This document shows, piece after piece, positions 36,454 to 45,877 of a DNA stretch of 64,000 nucleotides. The stretch covers positions 1-64,000 of the forward strand of contig CAVQEH010000012.1 in assembly GCA_963711455.1 (NCBI GenBank), written 5' to 3'. Position 1 is the first letter of the stretch. Each line of letters opens with the position of its first letter. This stretch comes from DATFVA01 sp963711455 (GTDB taxonomy: Bacteria; Bacteroidota; Ignavibacteria; Ignavibacteriales; Ignavibacteriaceae). The position numbers and the translations under genes were made by a program. The notes beneath the pieces are model-generated. The model ran no database searches and had not been told where the DNA came from. It saw nothing but the letters and a program-made list of their open reading frames with translations.

Positions 36454-37236
36454 TTAATCATTTAAATCTTTTAGCAATTGCCTGGCTTCTGCTAAAACCT
36501 GATCATCATCTTCATCTTTTTTAGGTGATTCTAACACTTTGTTTAAATAAAATTTTGCTTTATCATATTCGTCATCTCCAAGGTATGCTTTTCCAAGCTC
36601 CAGGTAGAACATCCGGAAGTTCGGGTAGAGATTAACCGCTTTCTTCAACTCGCTTAATGCTGTATCCTTATCAGCCCAGCCAAGCCCAAGAATTGCTCTG
36701 GCAGGTGCCCATTTCTCACTAACCTTAGCATGAGTTCTTCCAAGTACATAATGCGCAAGAGCCTGAGTATATGTATCGCCGTTTCCGATCTTAATTGCTT
36801 TTTCACAATCTTCTTTAACTTTATTTACAATTCCACCTACAGTAAAAACACCTTTGAACAAAGCTATCCTTCCGTTGACCACAGCTCTCCTTACATAAAC
36901 AATAGACTCATCTTTTGCAAGCTTGACAGATCTTTCGGAATAATTAAGTGCTTTTTCAAATTCTGCAAGCTGAGCATCTTCTTGATCGCCGTTTGAAGAA
37001 GGCATATGAACCCCGATATTTACGTAAGCACGACTTATTCTCCAGAGTATCTGCCAGTTATCTGGTGAAAGCTTATCTGCTTTTAAATAAAAATCCAAAG
37101 CTTTTTCATTATTAAATTCCTCCGTGTACTTGTCCCCCTGGTTTATTAACGAATCAACCGGCTGTGCCCTATTAGTTACGGTGATTAGTAGAAATAGTAT
37201 AAAAACCAGAGATACGATTTTTTTCTTGTAAGACAT
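36454..37236 (-). CDS. Exported TPR-repeat protein
   Basis: This 260-residue protein has a signal peptide (MSYKKKIVSLVFILFLLITVTNRAQ) and several tetratricopeptide-like helical pairs: GDKYTEEFNNEKALDFYLKA near residue 35, AEFEKALNYSERSVKLA near 95, ALAHYVLGRTHAKVSEKWAP near 160, and FYLELGKAYLGDDEYDKAKFYLN near 215. Such proteins are probably scaffolds in the periplasm. It lies between a YhaM-like nuclease gene (14-base gap) and the sirtuin gene (3-base gap), all co-directional. No enzymatic motif is seen. Confidence 0.85.
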   Translation of the reverse strand: MSYKKKIVSLVFILFLLITVTNRAQPVDSLINQGDKYTEEFNNEKALDFYLKADKLSPDNWQILWRISRAYVNIGVHMPSSNGDQEDAQLAEFEKALNYSERSVKLAKDESIVYVRRAVVNGRIALFKGVFTVGGIVNKVKEDCEKAIKIGNGDTYTQALAHYVLGRTHAKVSEKWAPARAILGLGWADKDTALSELKKAVNLYPNFRMFYLELGKAYLGDDEYDKAKFYLNKVLESPKKDEDDDQVLAEARQLLKDLND

Positions 37237-37250
37237 AAGAATCCTTTAAT

Positions 37251-38246
37251 TTAGTCGAAGAGTGATTTACTGATTTCTTCGCTACTTTCAGCGGAGATTC
37301 CATGATTGAAAAGTTCGGTTGAGACGAGATTAATATATTTTGTCCATTTGCTGTCATTCTTCTGATCATTTATAATTGCATTTTTGTACGCATTAACTTT
37401 TGCACTGAGTTCATCAGCCTGGTATAGAGCAATAGCTTCGAGCGTTTTGGGAACAACAGGAGATGCATATTCCAGTTTTCCCTGATGACTTAAAATTACA
37501 TGAAGCAAACATTCTTTTAAATCTTCCGGGAAGTCTTTTATTTTTTTTGTTTCTTCATTTACAAGCATCGCAGATATAACTATATGCCCGAGTAATTTTC
37601 CTTTATCGGTATATTCGAATACAGGTTCGTAACTTAATTCTTCCGTTTTGCCGAAATCGTGCAACATTGCACCGCTAATAAGAATGTCCCTGTTCAGTTC
37701 GGGATGAATGTCGCACATCAAATCGCAAATTCTGATTATCTCCAGAGTATGCTCGAGCAAGCCATGGATATATGAATGATGCCACGATTTCCCTGCCGGA
37801 ACTTTCATAAATTTTTCAAATCTCTCACCAGAAAAAATTATTTTCAAAAGAGATTTCAGATTTGGATCTTCAATTCCATTAATTCTGTTTTCAAATTCCG
37901 TTTCCATCTCTCCCAAATCCCGTTTTGAATGAGCCTGAAAATCAGAAGGAGAAACTTCATCATCCGGAAGAGCTAACCTTATAGAAGCAACTCTTATCTG
38001 TGTATTTCCCTGGAATTCATCTATAGTACCTTTAACCTTAACAACAATACCCGGTTTAAGATCGCTTGAAATATCTTCAAAATTTTCCCAAAGATTAGCA
38101 TTTACAGTAAGTGACTGGTCACCAAGATCAAGTGAGAGAAATTGTTTGTTGGATTTGGTTAAACGGATTTCACTTTTCCTGATAACAAAAAAGTGATTCA
38201 GGTTGTCACCCTTTTTTAAGAGCCTTAGTTCTTTTTGCTTAAGCAT
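37251..38246 (-). CDS. HD-domain 3'-5' exoribonuclease, YhaM-like
   Basis: This 331-residue protein has an N-terminal OB-fold nucleic-acid-binding domain (residues about 15-100: SLDLGDQSLTVNANLWENFED, GNTQIRVASIRL) and a C-terminal HD metal-dependent phosphohydrolase domain (HHSYIHGLLEHTLEIIRICD near residue 155, then the HD pair in GAMLHDFGKTEEL near 195, and VILSHQGKLEYASP near 250). This matches the YhaM/CBF1 family of 3'-5' exonucleases acting on RNA and also DNA. It is co-directional with the TPR and sirtuin genes. Confidence 0.92.
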   Translation of the reverse strand: MLKQKELRLLKKGDNLNHFFVIRKSEIRLTKSNKQFLSLDLGDQSLTVNANLWENFEDISSDLKPGIVVKVKGTIDEFQGNTQIRVASIRLALPDDEVSPSDFQAHSKRDLGEMETEFENRINGIEDPNLKSLLKIIFSGERFEKFMKVPAGKSWHHSYIHGLLEHTLEIIRICDLMCDIHPELNRDILISGAMLHDFGKTEELSYEPVFEYTDKGKLLGHIVISAMLVNEETKKIKDFPEDLKECLLHVILSHQGKLEYASPVVPKTLEAIALYQADELSAKVNAYKNAIINDQKNDSKWTKYINLVSTELFNHGISAESSEEISKSLFD

Positions 38247-38324
38247 AGTTTAGGTAAAAGGAATAAGATATATGGTTGTAAGATTTTTAAACATAAATCT
38301 TATTCATCCTTAGTTTGAATAATT

Positions 38325-38849
38325 TCAATTAATTATTTCAATCAGACTTTCCTTCGGAAGATGAGCAATTACAGAACGGTTAAGCAGCTCAATAGAAACT
38401 GCAATCATTTTATCATTTTCACTTTCATGGTAAATGCCCTCAACTCCCATAAAAGGACCATCTTTTATTTTTACCCGTTGACCCGGAATTAATTTATTTA
38501 GTACAAAAAAATCACCATCATATTCCAGCATCTTCATAAGATTTTCAATCTGCCATTCCGGAATTATTGCCGGTCTGCCTCTTTCGGTCACACATCGTAC
38601 AATTGAATACTGCTCAAGCGCCAATAATCTGTCTTTTTCATCCGCTTTAATAAAAATATACCCCCGTATTATCGGTTCAGTTATTTTCTTTTTACGGTCG
38701 CTCCATTGTTTTATGCTGGTTACTGTGGGAAGATAATAAATAATTTTGTTTATATCGAGTTGTTCGGCAGCTTTAAATTCGCTGCGTGGTTTGGTATAGA
38801 GAGCATACCAATTTTCCCCGGAAGTTTGTTTTCTTTTTGCAAAATCCAT
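38325..38849 (-). CDS. Specialised NusG paralog, UpxY-type transcription antiterminator
   Basis: This 174-residue protein has a NusG N-terminal domain (NWYALYTKPRSEFKAAEQL at residues 13-31, IRGYIFIKAD near 65) and a C-terminal KOW domain (PGQRVKIKDGPFMGVEGIY near 123). The NWYALYT opening and lack of acidic NusG insertions match the UpxY/LoaP/RfaH-like operon-specific antiterminators that Bacteroidetes use for capsule operons. It lies one base downstream of the UDP-glucose dehydrogenase gene, so it probably belongs to a surface-polysaccharide programme, although no polysaccharide cluster is present in the window. Confidence 0.88.
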   Translation of the reverse strand: MDFAKRKQTSGENWYALYTKPRSEFKAAEQLDINKIIYYLPTVTSIKQWSDRKKKITEPIIRGYIFIKADEKDRLLALEQYSIVRCVTERGRPAIIPEWQIENLMKMLEYDGDFFVLNKLIPGQRVKIKDGPFMGVEGIYHESENDKMIAVSIELLNRSVIAHLPKESLIEIIN

Positions 38850-38850
38850 T

Positions 38851-40185
38851 CTACTTACTTATTACGGCTTTTCTTCCGATAGAATAATACGTAAATCCCA
38901 GATCTTCCATCTTTGATAAGTCATACAAATTTCTGCCATCAAATATTACAGGTGCTTTGAGTGATTCTTTTATTTTCCGGTAATCAGGTGTACGAAACTC
39001 GTTCCACTCGGTAACAATGATTAGAGCATCTGCATTCTCAAGTGCTGCATATGGCGTCATACAATATTCAACTTTATCACCTAATATTCTTTGAGATGTT
39101 TCCATTGCAGCGGGATCATAAACCTTTATTCTGGCTTTATTTTCAAGCAGCATCTGAATAAGGCTTATCGCAGGTGCTTCGCGCACGTCGTCAGTATTCG
39201 GTTTAAAAGACAAACCCCAGATTGCAAATGTTTTGCCGGAGAGATTTTTCTTAAAATGATTCTTTATCTTATCATAAAAACGTATTATTTGCTTTTTATT
39301 AATCTCAACTACAGATTTAAGTATTTTAAAATCATAATTGTTTTCTTTTGCAGTATTAATTAAAGCCATTACATCCTTAGGAAAACAAGAACCGCCATAA
39401 CCAACGCCAGGAAACAGAAATCTTTTTCCAATCCTTGAATCAGTCCCAACACCAATTCTTACTTTATCTACTTCTGCACCTGTTAATTCGCAAAGGTTAG
39501 CTATTTCATTCATGAAAGAAATCTTTGTCGCAAGGAAAGAGTTCGCGGCATATTTAGTTACTTCGGCAGATTTTTCATCCATAAAATAAATCGGGTTGCC
39601 TGAGCGTACAAATGGTTCATAAAGCTGCTCCATCAATTCACGGGTTTCAGGTTTGCTGGTTCCCACAATTACCCGTTCGGGTTTCATAAAATCATCAACA
39701 GCCATACCTTCTCTTAAAAATTCAGGGTTTGAAGCCACATCAAAATTAAATGCAGGAGCATTCTTTTTAATTACATTTCTTACTTTGTCACTTGTCCCTA
39801 CAGGCACGGTACTTTTATTTATTACAACTCTATAGCCCATTGAAGGATCATTTTTAAACATCTTTCCGAGATCATCAGCAACTTTAAGTACGTATTGAAG
39901 GTCTGCACTGCCATCACCGCCCTGCGGGGTAGGAAGACAAAGAAAGACAAGCGTAGAATTCTTAACAGCATCTTGTAATTCAGTGGTAAATTTTAACCTG
40001 CCGACTTTGGTATTTCTCTCAATTAAAATATTCAGACCCGGTTCATAAATGGGTACAATTCCTTTTCTTAATTTTTTAACTTTTTCCGCATCATTATCAA
40101 CACAATAAACCGTGTTTCCGGTTTCTGCAAAACATGTTCCTGATACAAGCCCGACATATCCCGTACCCACAATTGCTATATTCAA
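38851..40185 (-). CDS. UDP-glucose 6-dehydrogenase
   Basis: This 444-residue NAD-dependent enzyme oxidises UDP-glucose to UDP-glucuronate, a precursor of capsule, LPS and exopolysaccharide sugars. Residues 1-30 form a Rossmann start (NIAIVGTGYVGLVSGTCFAE). STVPVGTSDKV, NPEFLREGMAVDDF and AANSFLATKISFMNEIANL follow, and the catalytic cysteine lies in GYGGSCFPKDV near residue 267. The C-terminal UDP-binding domain has GLSFKPNTDDVREAPA near 323. Full length. It is paired with the antiterminator gene downstream; the histidine kinase gene ends 58 bases upstream. Confidence 0.96.
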   Translation of the reverse strand: MNIAIVGTGYVGLVSGTCFAETGNTVYCVDNDAEKVKKLRKGIVPIYEPGLNILIERNTKVGRLKFTTELQDAVKNSTLVFLCLPTPQGGDGSADLQYVLKVADDLGKMFKNDPSMGYRVVINKSTVPVGTSDKVRNVIKKNAPAFNFDVASNPEFLREGMAVDDFMKPERVIVGTSKPETRELMEQLYEPFVRSGNPIYFMDEKSAEVTKYAANSFLATKISFMNEIANLCELTGAEVDKVRIGVGTDSRIGKRFLFPGVGYGGSCFPKDVMALINTAKENNYDFKILKSVVEINKKQIIRFYDKIKNHFKKNLSGKTFAIWGLSFKPNTDDVREAPAISLIQMLLENKARIKVYDPAAMETSQRILGDKVEYCMTPYAALENADALIIVTEWNEFRTPDYRKIKESLKAPVIFDGRNLYDLSKMEDLGFTYYSIGRKAVISK

Positions 40186-40243
40186 TTTATTTGTCCTCTG
40201 ATAATTTTAGTGCTCATTAAAAGTTAATTTCTATTTCAATGAT

Positions 40244-41737
40244 TTATAAAGCCTGAAGTTCAGATTTTATTTTAGAATATTCAAATGGTTTGTATAATAT
40301 CTTATTAATTCCGAGATTATTATAATGTTTAACAGTTTCTTCCTGAAGTTCATCGGCAATAAGATAAACAGGTATCCCGGCAGTCCGATTTTCACTCTGA
40401 AGAATTTCAGCAAACTTCAATCCATCCATCAATTGCATTTTATGATTTAAAATAATAACTGAGGGTATTTTATTTTTAATTGCATTAACGGCTTCAAAAC
40501 CGTTTGACGATTCCCTGATTATATAAGAAGGTTTAACTTCCTCTATAATATTTTTGACTTCGACCGCTGTATTTTTATCTATTCCCACCAGAAGAAAATT
40601 TTCCTTAAACAATGGAAAAGTAAAATGAAACTCCGAACCGACCTCAGGCTCAGAAAAAAACCAGATATCACCACCATGCTTTTCAACAATTTCCCTGCAC
40701 AAAATTAATCCTAATCCCGTACCTTTTTCACCGTTAGTTCCCTGGGTGGAAAATATTTTATTGATCTGGAAAAGCTTATGCTTATTGGGCTCTGGAATTC
40801 CTTTACCTTTATCCCTGACAATAAATTCCACTAACTTATCATTAAATGAGGAAGTTTTTACATCAATACTTTTATTCTCACCCGAATATTTTATCGAATT
40901 TTCCAACAGGTTTAAAATTACTTTACTGAATAAAATCTCATCGGCATCAATGTATAAAGATTCGGGAATATAAACCCTTATCTCAATATTTTTTCTTACT
41001 GCTTCACCGGTTAATGCAGAAACACTGTTATAAACTGAATTCCTGGTATCAACTTTTGCCAAATCGAGATGCATCCTCCCGGTCCTTATGCGGGCCCAAT
41101 CAAGCAAATTATTAACGAGTTTCAACTGCTTAGCTGATGAAGAATGTATCAGGCTTAAATATTCATTTTTTTCCGATTCAGGAAGCTTGGGCTCACTAAC
41201 CAAAATTTCTGAAAAGCCAAGTATGCTTGTAAATGGCGAACGTAAATCGTGGGAAAGAATCGCGATAAAATCATCCTTTGAGCTATTCATCTCTTCAAGC
41301 TTACGGATTTCATCGCGGAGTTTAACTTCAGTATTCTTAAGATCAGAAATATTTTTTACAGCACCGTAAGCATTTTTTAGTTTGCCAGCCGGTGTTCTTT
41401 CGGCTTTAACCGATTCCCTTAACCAGAGAGTGTTATTCTCTTTATCATTAATCCTGTAATCAATTGTGTAAGAATTTAATGAATGGTTGTTAATTAGTTC
41501 ATTAAATTTTATTCTAACCAGCTCCTGGTCGTCATTATAAACCAGACTGTTCCATTTGCCTCTCATTCCTTTCAGTTCTAAGGCTTCAAAACCGGTAATG
41601 TTAAGTACATTTTCGGAGTAGGTTATATCTTCGTTATCATCTTCATAACTTAAAAGCCATGTGAACTGATCTTCGAAATCGCTGTAATTGCCGGAAAAAA
41701 ATTCAACCGGAAAGCGTTGCTCTGAATTTGTATTCAA
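40244..41737 (-). CDS. PAS-containing hybrid sensor histidine kinase with degenerate receiver
   Basis: This 497-residue protein is probably cytoplasmic: I see no membrane segment. In order it has a PAS domain (about 25-135), a HisKA dimerisation domain with phosphorylatable His163 in LSHDLRSPF, a catalytic ATPase domain (N-box NLLENSIKYSG with Asn276 and Asn280, G1 DKGKGIPEP at 309-317, G2 GTGLGL at 339-344), and a C-terminal receiver-like domain (about 380-497). In the receiver the phospho-acceptor aspartate is replaced by Asn431 (ILNHKMQLMDG) and the acidic pair is reduced (VGIDKN), although Lys483 in LYKPF remains. It is therefore a pseudo-receiver unlikely to accept phosphate. The partner regulator is not adjacent. 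Confidence 0.93.
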   Translation of the reverse strand: MNTNSEQRFPVEFFSGNYSDFEDQFTWLLSYEDDNEDITYSENVLNITGFEALELKGMRGKWNSLVYNDDQELVRIKFNELINNHSLNSYTIDYRINDKENNTLWLRESVKAERTPAGKLKNAYGAVKNISDLKNTEVKLRDEIRKLEEMNSSKDDFIAILSHDLRSPFTSILGFSEILVSEPKLPESEKNEYLSLIHSSSAKQLKLVNNLLDWARIRTGRMHLDLAKVDTRNSVYNSVSALTGEAVRKNIEIRVYIPESLYIDADEILFSKVILNLLENSIKYSGENKSIDVKTSSFNDKLVEFIVRDKGKGIPEPNKHKLFQINKIFSTQGTNGEKGTGLGLILCREIVEKHGGDIWFFSEPEVGSEFHFTFPLFKENFLLVGIDKNTAVEVKNIIEEVKPSYIIRESSNGFEAVNAIKNKIPSVIILNHKMQLMDGLKFAEILQSENRTAGIPVYLIADELQEETVKHYNNLGINKILYKPFEYSKIKSELQAL

Positions 41738-41881
41738 TTTATCATTCTGCGTTTTTTTGAAAAAATATAAAGTATAACAATATCAATAAATTATAGAACA
41801 GGAAATATAAAAAATTATCCTCGCACTATAAAAAAATAGTTGCCTGTGGAAATGGAATATTTGAATTTCTCCTTCATTTAA

Positions 41882-42793
41882 TTATGCATCTACTATTTTT
41901 GCAAACGTTCTTTTGATGCCTTTATGAAATTTAACTTTGGGGTACCCAAATATCAGGAAAATTCCTTGCCTGTTTTTAGGATTTATCCGGTATTTCTTTT
42001 TAAGAGAAGCTGCACCTTTTTTGATAAATGGATTTATGCTTCCAATCATACATGTTCCGAGTCCCAGTGATTCCGCCGCAAGCATGGCATAAGTTGCCGG
42101 AATTAAAGGATCTGCAGGATCTGAATATGGAGAGCCATAGAAATACATTGCAAGGGGTGCATTATAAAGAAGCCAGTCCTCGCCTTTTTTATTCCTTTCA
42201 ATCAGGAAACTAATTAAAGGTGATAAAAATGAATTATACATTCCGTATTCTTCTTTGGAAATAAAAAGCCTCCAGAATGGGATTGTCCATTTGGAGAACA
42301 TCCACTTAATACTTTCGAGATATTTAATAAAATCTTTAGAAAAGCTGCTTACTTTATTTTTACCCTTAAAAATTACTATTTCAACGTCTGACGGCGGGAT
42401 TCCCATTGGAGAGGTTGAAGCCGCCTGCAGTATTTTATCAATTATTTCCTGTTCAATTTCTTTGTCTTTAAAGTCTCTTATACTTCTTCTTTTAAACATT
42501 AAAGAATAAAGCTGCTTATAATCTACCGGAGTTTTAAATTCTTCCAGCGGGACAATATCATCCATAACAATTGTACGTCCTTCCACTTCAATACAGTCTT
42601 CAGTACATACTGCTACACATTGTGCACATCCAACACACCCGAAGAGAGGATTGTTCTCAATATTAATCTTCCCGTTCTGCATAGTGAGGCTAAGGTCTTT
42701 ACACACAACAGAACAAAGTCCGCAATTTGTACATTGACTAAAATCAATTTTTATTTTTGCATTTTCACTGGTACGACCCGTTATCAGAGACAT
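41882..42793 (-). CDS. Nitroreductase fused to an N-terminal 2[4Fe-4S] ferredoxin domain
   Basis: This 303-residue protein has a bacterial ferredoxin-type N-terminus with two cluster motifs, CTNCGLCSVVC at residues 21-31 and CVGCAQCVAVC near 53-63. An FMN-binding nitroreductase domain follows (MFKRRSIRDFKDKEIEQEIIDKIL near residue 98, ASTSPMGIPPSDVEIVIF, and late LAAESLGLGTCMIGSINPF). This fusion is widespread in anaerobes. The ferredoxin part can feed electrons from reduced ferredoxin (for example from NifJ) to the flavin; the physiological acceptor is unknown. It lies next to two flavoproteins and another ferredoxin. Confidence 0.92.
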   Translation of the reverse strand: MSLITGRTSENAKIKIDFSQCTNCGLCSVVCKDLSLTMQNGKINIENNPLFGCVGCAQCVAVCTEDCIEVEGRTIVMDDIVPLEEFKTPVDYKQLYSLMFKRRSIRDFKDKEIEQEIIDKILQAASTSPMGIPPSDVEIVIFKGKNKVSSFSKDFIKYLESIKWMFSKWTIPFWRLFISKEEYGMYNSFLSPLISFLIERNKKGEDWLLYNAPLAMYFYGSPYSDPADPLIPATYAMLAAESLGLGTCMIGSINPFIKKGAASLKKKYRINPKNRQGIFLIFGYPKVKFHKGIKRTFAKIVDA

Positions 42794-42958
42794 TTCATCT
42801 CCCCGTAAATATTTTACATTCCCAAAATTTTAACTTACATGAAGATACTTTTAAATAGGCGAATAAGCAAGATAAATTTTATGATAAATATTATTTGGTC
42901 AGATTATATAAATAATCTTTGAATTTTGTAAGAATATGAACTGGAAGTTTACTAATAG

Positions 42959-44149
42959 TCAGAACATCTTTGCAAGCATTTCTTTTTCTACAAATACTTT
43001 TGCCACATCATAAATTAAAGAGGGATGATTAAATAATGCCGAAGTGAAAAGTTTTTTAAGTGATCTTTTTTCATATGGCACTTTATCGAATGAATGGGCA
43101 ATGCTGTTAAATTTTTCATCGGAGAAATCATAAATGCCGTTTTTAATCCGGTCGAATGCCTCGTGTCTTTTACCCAATCTTTTTGCCCAGGCCTTATCAT
43201 AAGTAAGAATATAATCCAATTTTTGTTTCTTTACAGCTTCCGCAGCAATTTTACCTGCAATGCTTCCGCCAATCATTCCGCTTGCAATACCACCGCCGCT
43301 TAAAGGATTAACCTGCCGGGCAGCATCTCCGACAATCATTATTCCCGGTGCCGAAATTTTGGGTAATGTTATGCTGCAGGGAACCCCACCGGCAATTATT
43401 GTAAGCACCGGAGCCCTGGGGTAATGTTTATTCATAAAATCATTTAAGAAAGAAAGTGCTGATTTTGTTTTTCCAATTAATCCATTTATCCCCAGACCAA
43501 TGTTTGCTTTGTTCTCACCTTTAGGGAAGACCCAGAAATAACCGTTTGGTGCGACATTTTTTCCAAAATAAAAATAAAGAGTATCCTGCTGAAGAGGAAT
43601 ATTTGCGGCAGTAATCTGTACTGCACTTTCCATATCTCTGAAGTCGATGTGAGTTTTTAAACCTGCCCAGCGTCCGACTCTTGATTCGACTCCGTCAGCA
43701 GCTATTACAACTTTTGCTTTGAGTTCTTTCTTTTCCCCGCGGTATTCATATTTAACACCGGTTACTTTCCCGTCATCGAATAATAAACCATTCACATACG
43801 CCCTTGTCAAAATTTCTGCTCCGGCATCGGCAGCAGTTCTTGCAAGTTCGTAATCGAATATTCTGCGCTCAAGTACATAACCTGCTTCACCAAATTCTAA
43901 AATAACTTCAGTCCCGTCGGGTGCATTAAAAGAAAATTTATTAATCGTAGCGGCAATCCATTTAGGATCTAGCTTAATAAACTCTTCAATTCCGGTTTTA
44001 TTGACTGCTTCACCGCATCGGACAGGATAACCTACATCCCTATCTTTCTCAAGCATCATTACTGTAACACCCTGCTCAGCAGCAAATCGTGCCGCCATTG
44101 ATCCTGCTGGTCCGGCTCCAACTATAATTACATCATATTCTTGTTTCAT
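42959..44149 (-). CDS. Geranylgeranyl reductase family FAD-dependent oxidoreductase
   Basis: This 396-residue flavoprotein has an N-terminal FAD site DVIIVGAGPAGSMAARFAAE at residues 6-25, the family pattern VGYPVRCGEAVNKTGI near 41-56, and the second FAD motif PGIMIVGDAARQVNPLSGGGIASGMIGG near residue 273. It belongs to the geranylgeranyl reductase family, which saturates isoprenoid double bonds in chlorophyll side chains, archaeal lipids or menaquinone tails. In a bacterium without chlorophyll genes nearby, reduction of a polyprenyl quinone or lipid is the likely use. Ferredoxin-containing neighbours could supply electrons. Confidence 0.9.
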   Translation of the reverse strand: MKQEYDVIIVGAGPAGSMAARFAAEQGVTVMMLEKDRDVGYPVRCGEAVNKTGIEEFIKLDPKWIAATINKFSFNAPDGTEVILEFGEAGYVLERRIFDYELARTAADAGAEILTRAYVNGLLFDDGKVTGVKYEYRGEKKELKAKVVIAADGVESRVGRWAGLKTHIDFRDMESAVQITAANIPLQQDTLYFYFGKNVAPNGYFWVFPKGENKANIGLGINGLIGKTKSALSFLNDFMNKHYPRAPVLTIIAGGVPCSITLPKISAPGIMIVGDAARQVNPLSGGGIASGMIGGSIAGKIAAEAVKKQKLDYILTYDKAWAKRLGKRHEAFDRIKNGIYDFSDEKFNSIAHSFDKVPYEKRSLKKLFTSALFNHPSLIYDVAKVFVEKEMLAKMF

Positions 44150-44588
44150 CAGCCATTAAATCCTGATTCCTTAAAATCAATATTCCCATTTATCTGAATT
44201 AACTTCATTCATATTATTTAAAATTTAAAATGTTCTGCTTTTCTTTTCTTAATTAACACATAAAGATGGGAAATGTAATTCTATATTTAAAATTTGGTTA
44301 CTCTGCACAAAAATCACATGAGACTAATTGTTAGTCGTACCTGCTGTTAGAAAATATCTAATATTCGAAATCATTCCACCATAGTTTAACGAATTTAAAT
44401 GAATTTATTATTGATATAGAAATAAATTAACCTTAGGTTTATTTTTCATTATAAGTTACAATCGTCTATGAAAAGTTATTTATTTGTCATACTTTCTGCT
44501 AAAGGTTTTGAGAATTGTTTTATCAAGTTTAGCACAGATTATTGCTATTATATTAACAAAGTATTGCAATAAGATTTTTAAAAATTAA
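44150..44588. other. Divergent intergenic region without recognised gene
   Basis: These 439 AT-rich bases lie between two divergent flavoprotein genes. I see no tRNA, no clear terminator and no protein-like frame. It should hold both promoters. Confidence 0.4.
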
Positions 44589-45656
44589 ATGACTTCAAAT
44601 AAAAAAGTTTTTATACAAGGGGCTGGAATCGCTGGCCTCACATCTGCAATTGTATTAGCCACTAAAGGTTATGATGTAGAAATTTTGGAAAAGCGGAAAT
44701 CAATTGGTGCTACATTTAGAGGTGATTTCCAGGGTCTCGAAAACTGGACTTCCTCCAAAGATATTCTAACTTTTTTAAAAGAGATTAAAATCCCAACAGA
44801 CTTCCAATATGAACCCTTTTTTGAATGTAGTTATTATGATCAATATCTGAATAAATATCACCTTAAATCCACAAGACCGGGATTTTACTTAATTCAAAGA
44901 GGATCCATGAAAAACTCTCTGGATACTTTTTTATTTGAATATGCAAAAGATCTAAGGGTTAAAGTTAATTTGAATCATCCGGGTTTTTTTCAAAATCCCA
45001 ATATTATAGCAACAGGAGCAAGATATTCTATTCTCATTGTGACAGGAATTAATTTTGAGACTAACATTGAGAAAATTGCAATTGGTTTGTTTGATAATTC
45101 TATAGCTCCCTCAGGGTATGCATATTTGGTTGGTTTAAATGGACAAGCAACTTTAGCTGTTGTCTCTACAACTAAAACAAAAAATTTAAATGGTTTCTTA
45201 GAAAAAGCAGTGGAGAAAATTGGTAAAATTTTAAGATTCCAAATAAATAATCCTCAAAGATTTGGTGGTCAAGGTACATATTACGATAAAACTTTAAATG
45301 GTAAGCCACGCATTGGTGAAGCAGGTGGTTTTCAAGATGCTATGTGGGGATTTGGGTTAAGAATTGCTTTTCAAACAGGCTTTTTGGCGGCCAAAGCTAT
45401 TTCAGAAGAGCTTGATTATTGGAAACTTGTTCAACAAGAAGTAATCCCCTTCTGCAAAAGTTCGGTAGTTAACAGATGGCTTTATGATTTATATGGATCA
45501 AAGAATTATCGATTTATACTTTCCAAATTTCAAAATGCTCAGGATCCTCTTTACTTTGCCAATAAATTGTATTCGCCAACAAAACTTAAACAGATTATTT
45601 TTCCAATGGCAAGATACTTAATTAATCGAAAGTATTTTCCTGTAAAGAGAAACTGA
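44589..45656 (+). CDS. FAD-dependent oxidoreductase related to the geranylgeranyl reductase/UbiH superfamily
   Basis: This 355-residue flavoprotein has an N-terminal FAD motif KKVFIQGAGIAGLTSAIVLA at residues 5-24, then LEKRKSIGATFRGDFQGLENW near residue 40 and the later GKPRIGEAGGFQDAMWGFGLRIAFQTG near 240, matching the second FAD region. No Rieske, cytochrome or membrane segment is seen. It is divergent from the geranylgeranyl reductase gene, with a small ferredoxin gene convergent at its 3' end, so it may be a second prenyl or carotenoid-type reductase. Its substrate is unknown. Confidence 0.85.
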   Translation: MTSNKKVFIQGAGIAGLTSAIVLATKGYDVEILEKRKSIGATFRGDFQGLENWTSSKDILTFLKEIKIPTDFQYEPFFECSYYDQYLNKYHLKSTRPGFYLIQRGSMKNSLDTFLFEYAKDLRVKVNLNHPGFFQNPNIIATGARYSILIVTGINFETNIEKIAIGLFDNSIAPSGYAYLVGLNGQATLAVVSTTKTKNLNGFLEKAVEKIGKILRFQINNPQRFGGQGTYYDKTLNGKPRIGEAGGFQDAMWGFGLRIAFQTGFLAAKAISEELDYWKLVQQEVIPFCKSSVVNRWLYDLYGSKNYRFILSKFQNAQDPLYFANKLYSPTKLKQIIFPMARYLINRKYFPVKRN

Positions 45657-45685
45657 GAAGTGTAAATCAACTAATGATTGTTCAC

Positions 45686-45877
45686 TTAACCCAACAGTAC
45701 TCCCTCCTTTTTAAACTCAATTACCTCTATTGGACAACTCCACACACATTTTGCACAATTGGTGCAGCGGGAATCAATGATAAAAATTTCAGCCTCTTTT
45801 AATTCTATCGCATCTTCAGGGCAAACTCCAACGCAGCAACCGCAAAAATCACATTTATCCGGAAGTATATTAATCAT
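45686..45877 (-). CDS. Small 2[4Fe-4S] ferredoxin-type protein
   Basis: This protein has 63 residues from the ATG at 45877; the open frame extends to a TTG at 45934, giving 82. It has two cluster motifs, CDFCGCCVGVCP and CTNCAKCVWSCP, the spacing of bacterial 8Fe ferredoxins, and acidic residues between them. It is a soluble electron carrier. It is convergent with the FAD-dependent oxidoreductase gene (29-base gap) and near the other prenyl-reductase-like gene, so it may be their electron donor. Neither start has a clear ribosome binding site, so the N-terminus is uncertain. Confidence 0.85.
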   Translation of the reverse strand: MINILPDKCDFCGCCVGVCPEDAIELKEAEIFIIDSRCTNCAKCVWSCPIEVIEFKKEGVLLG

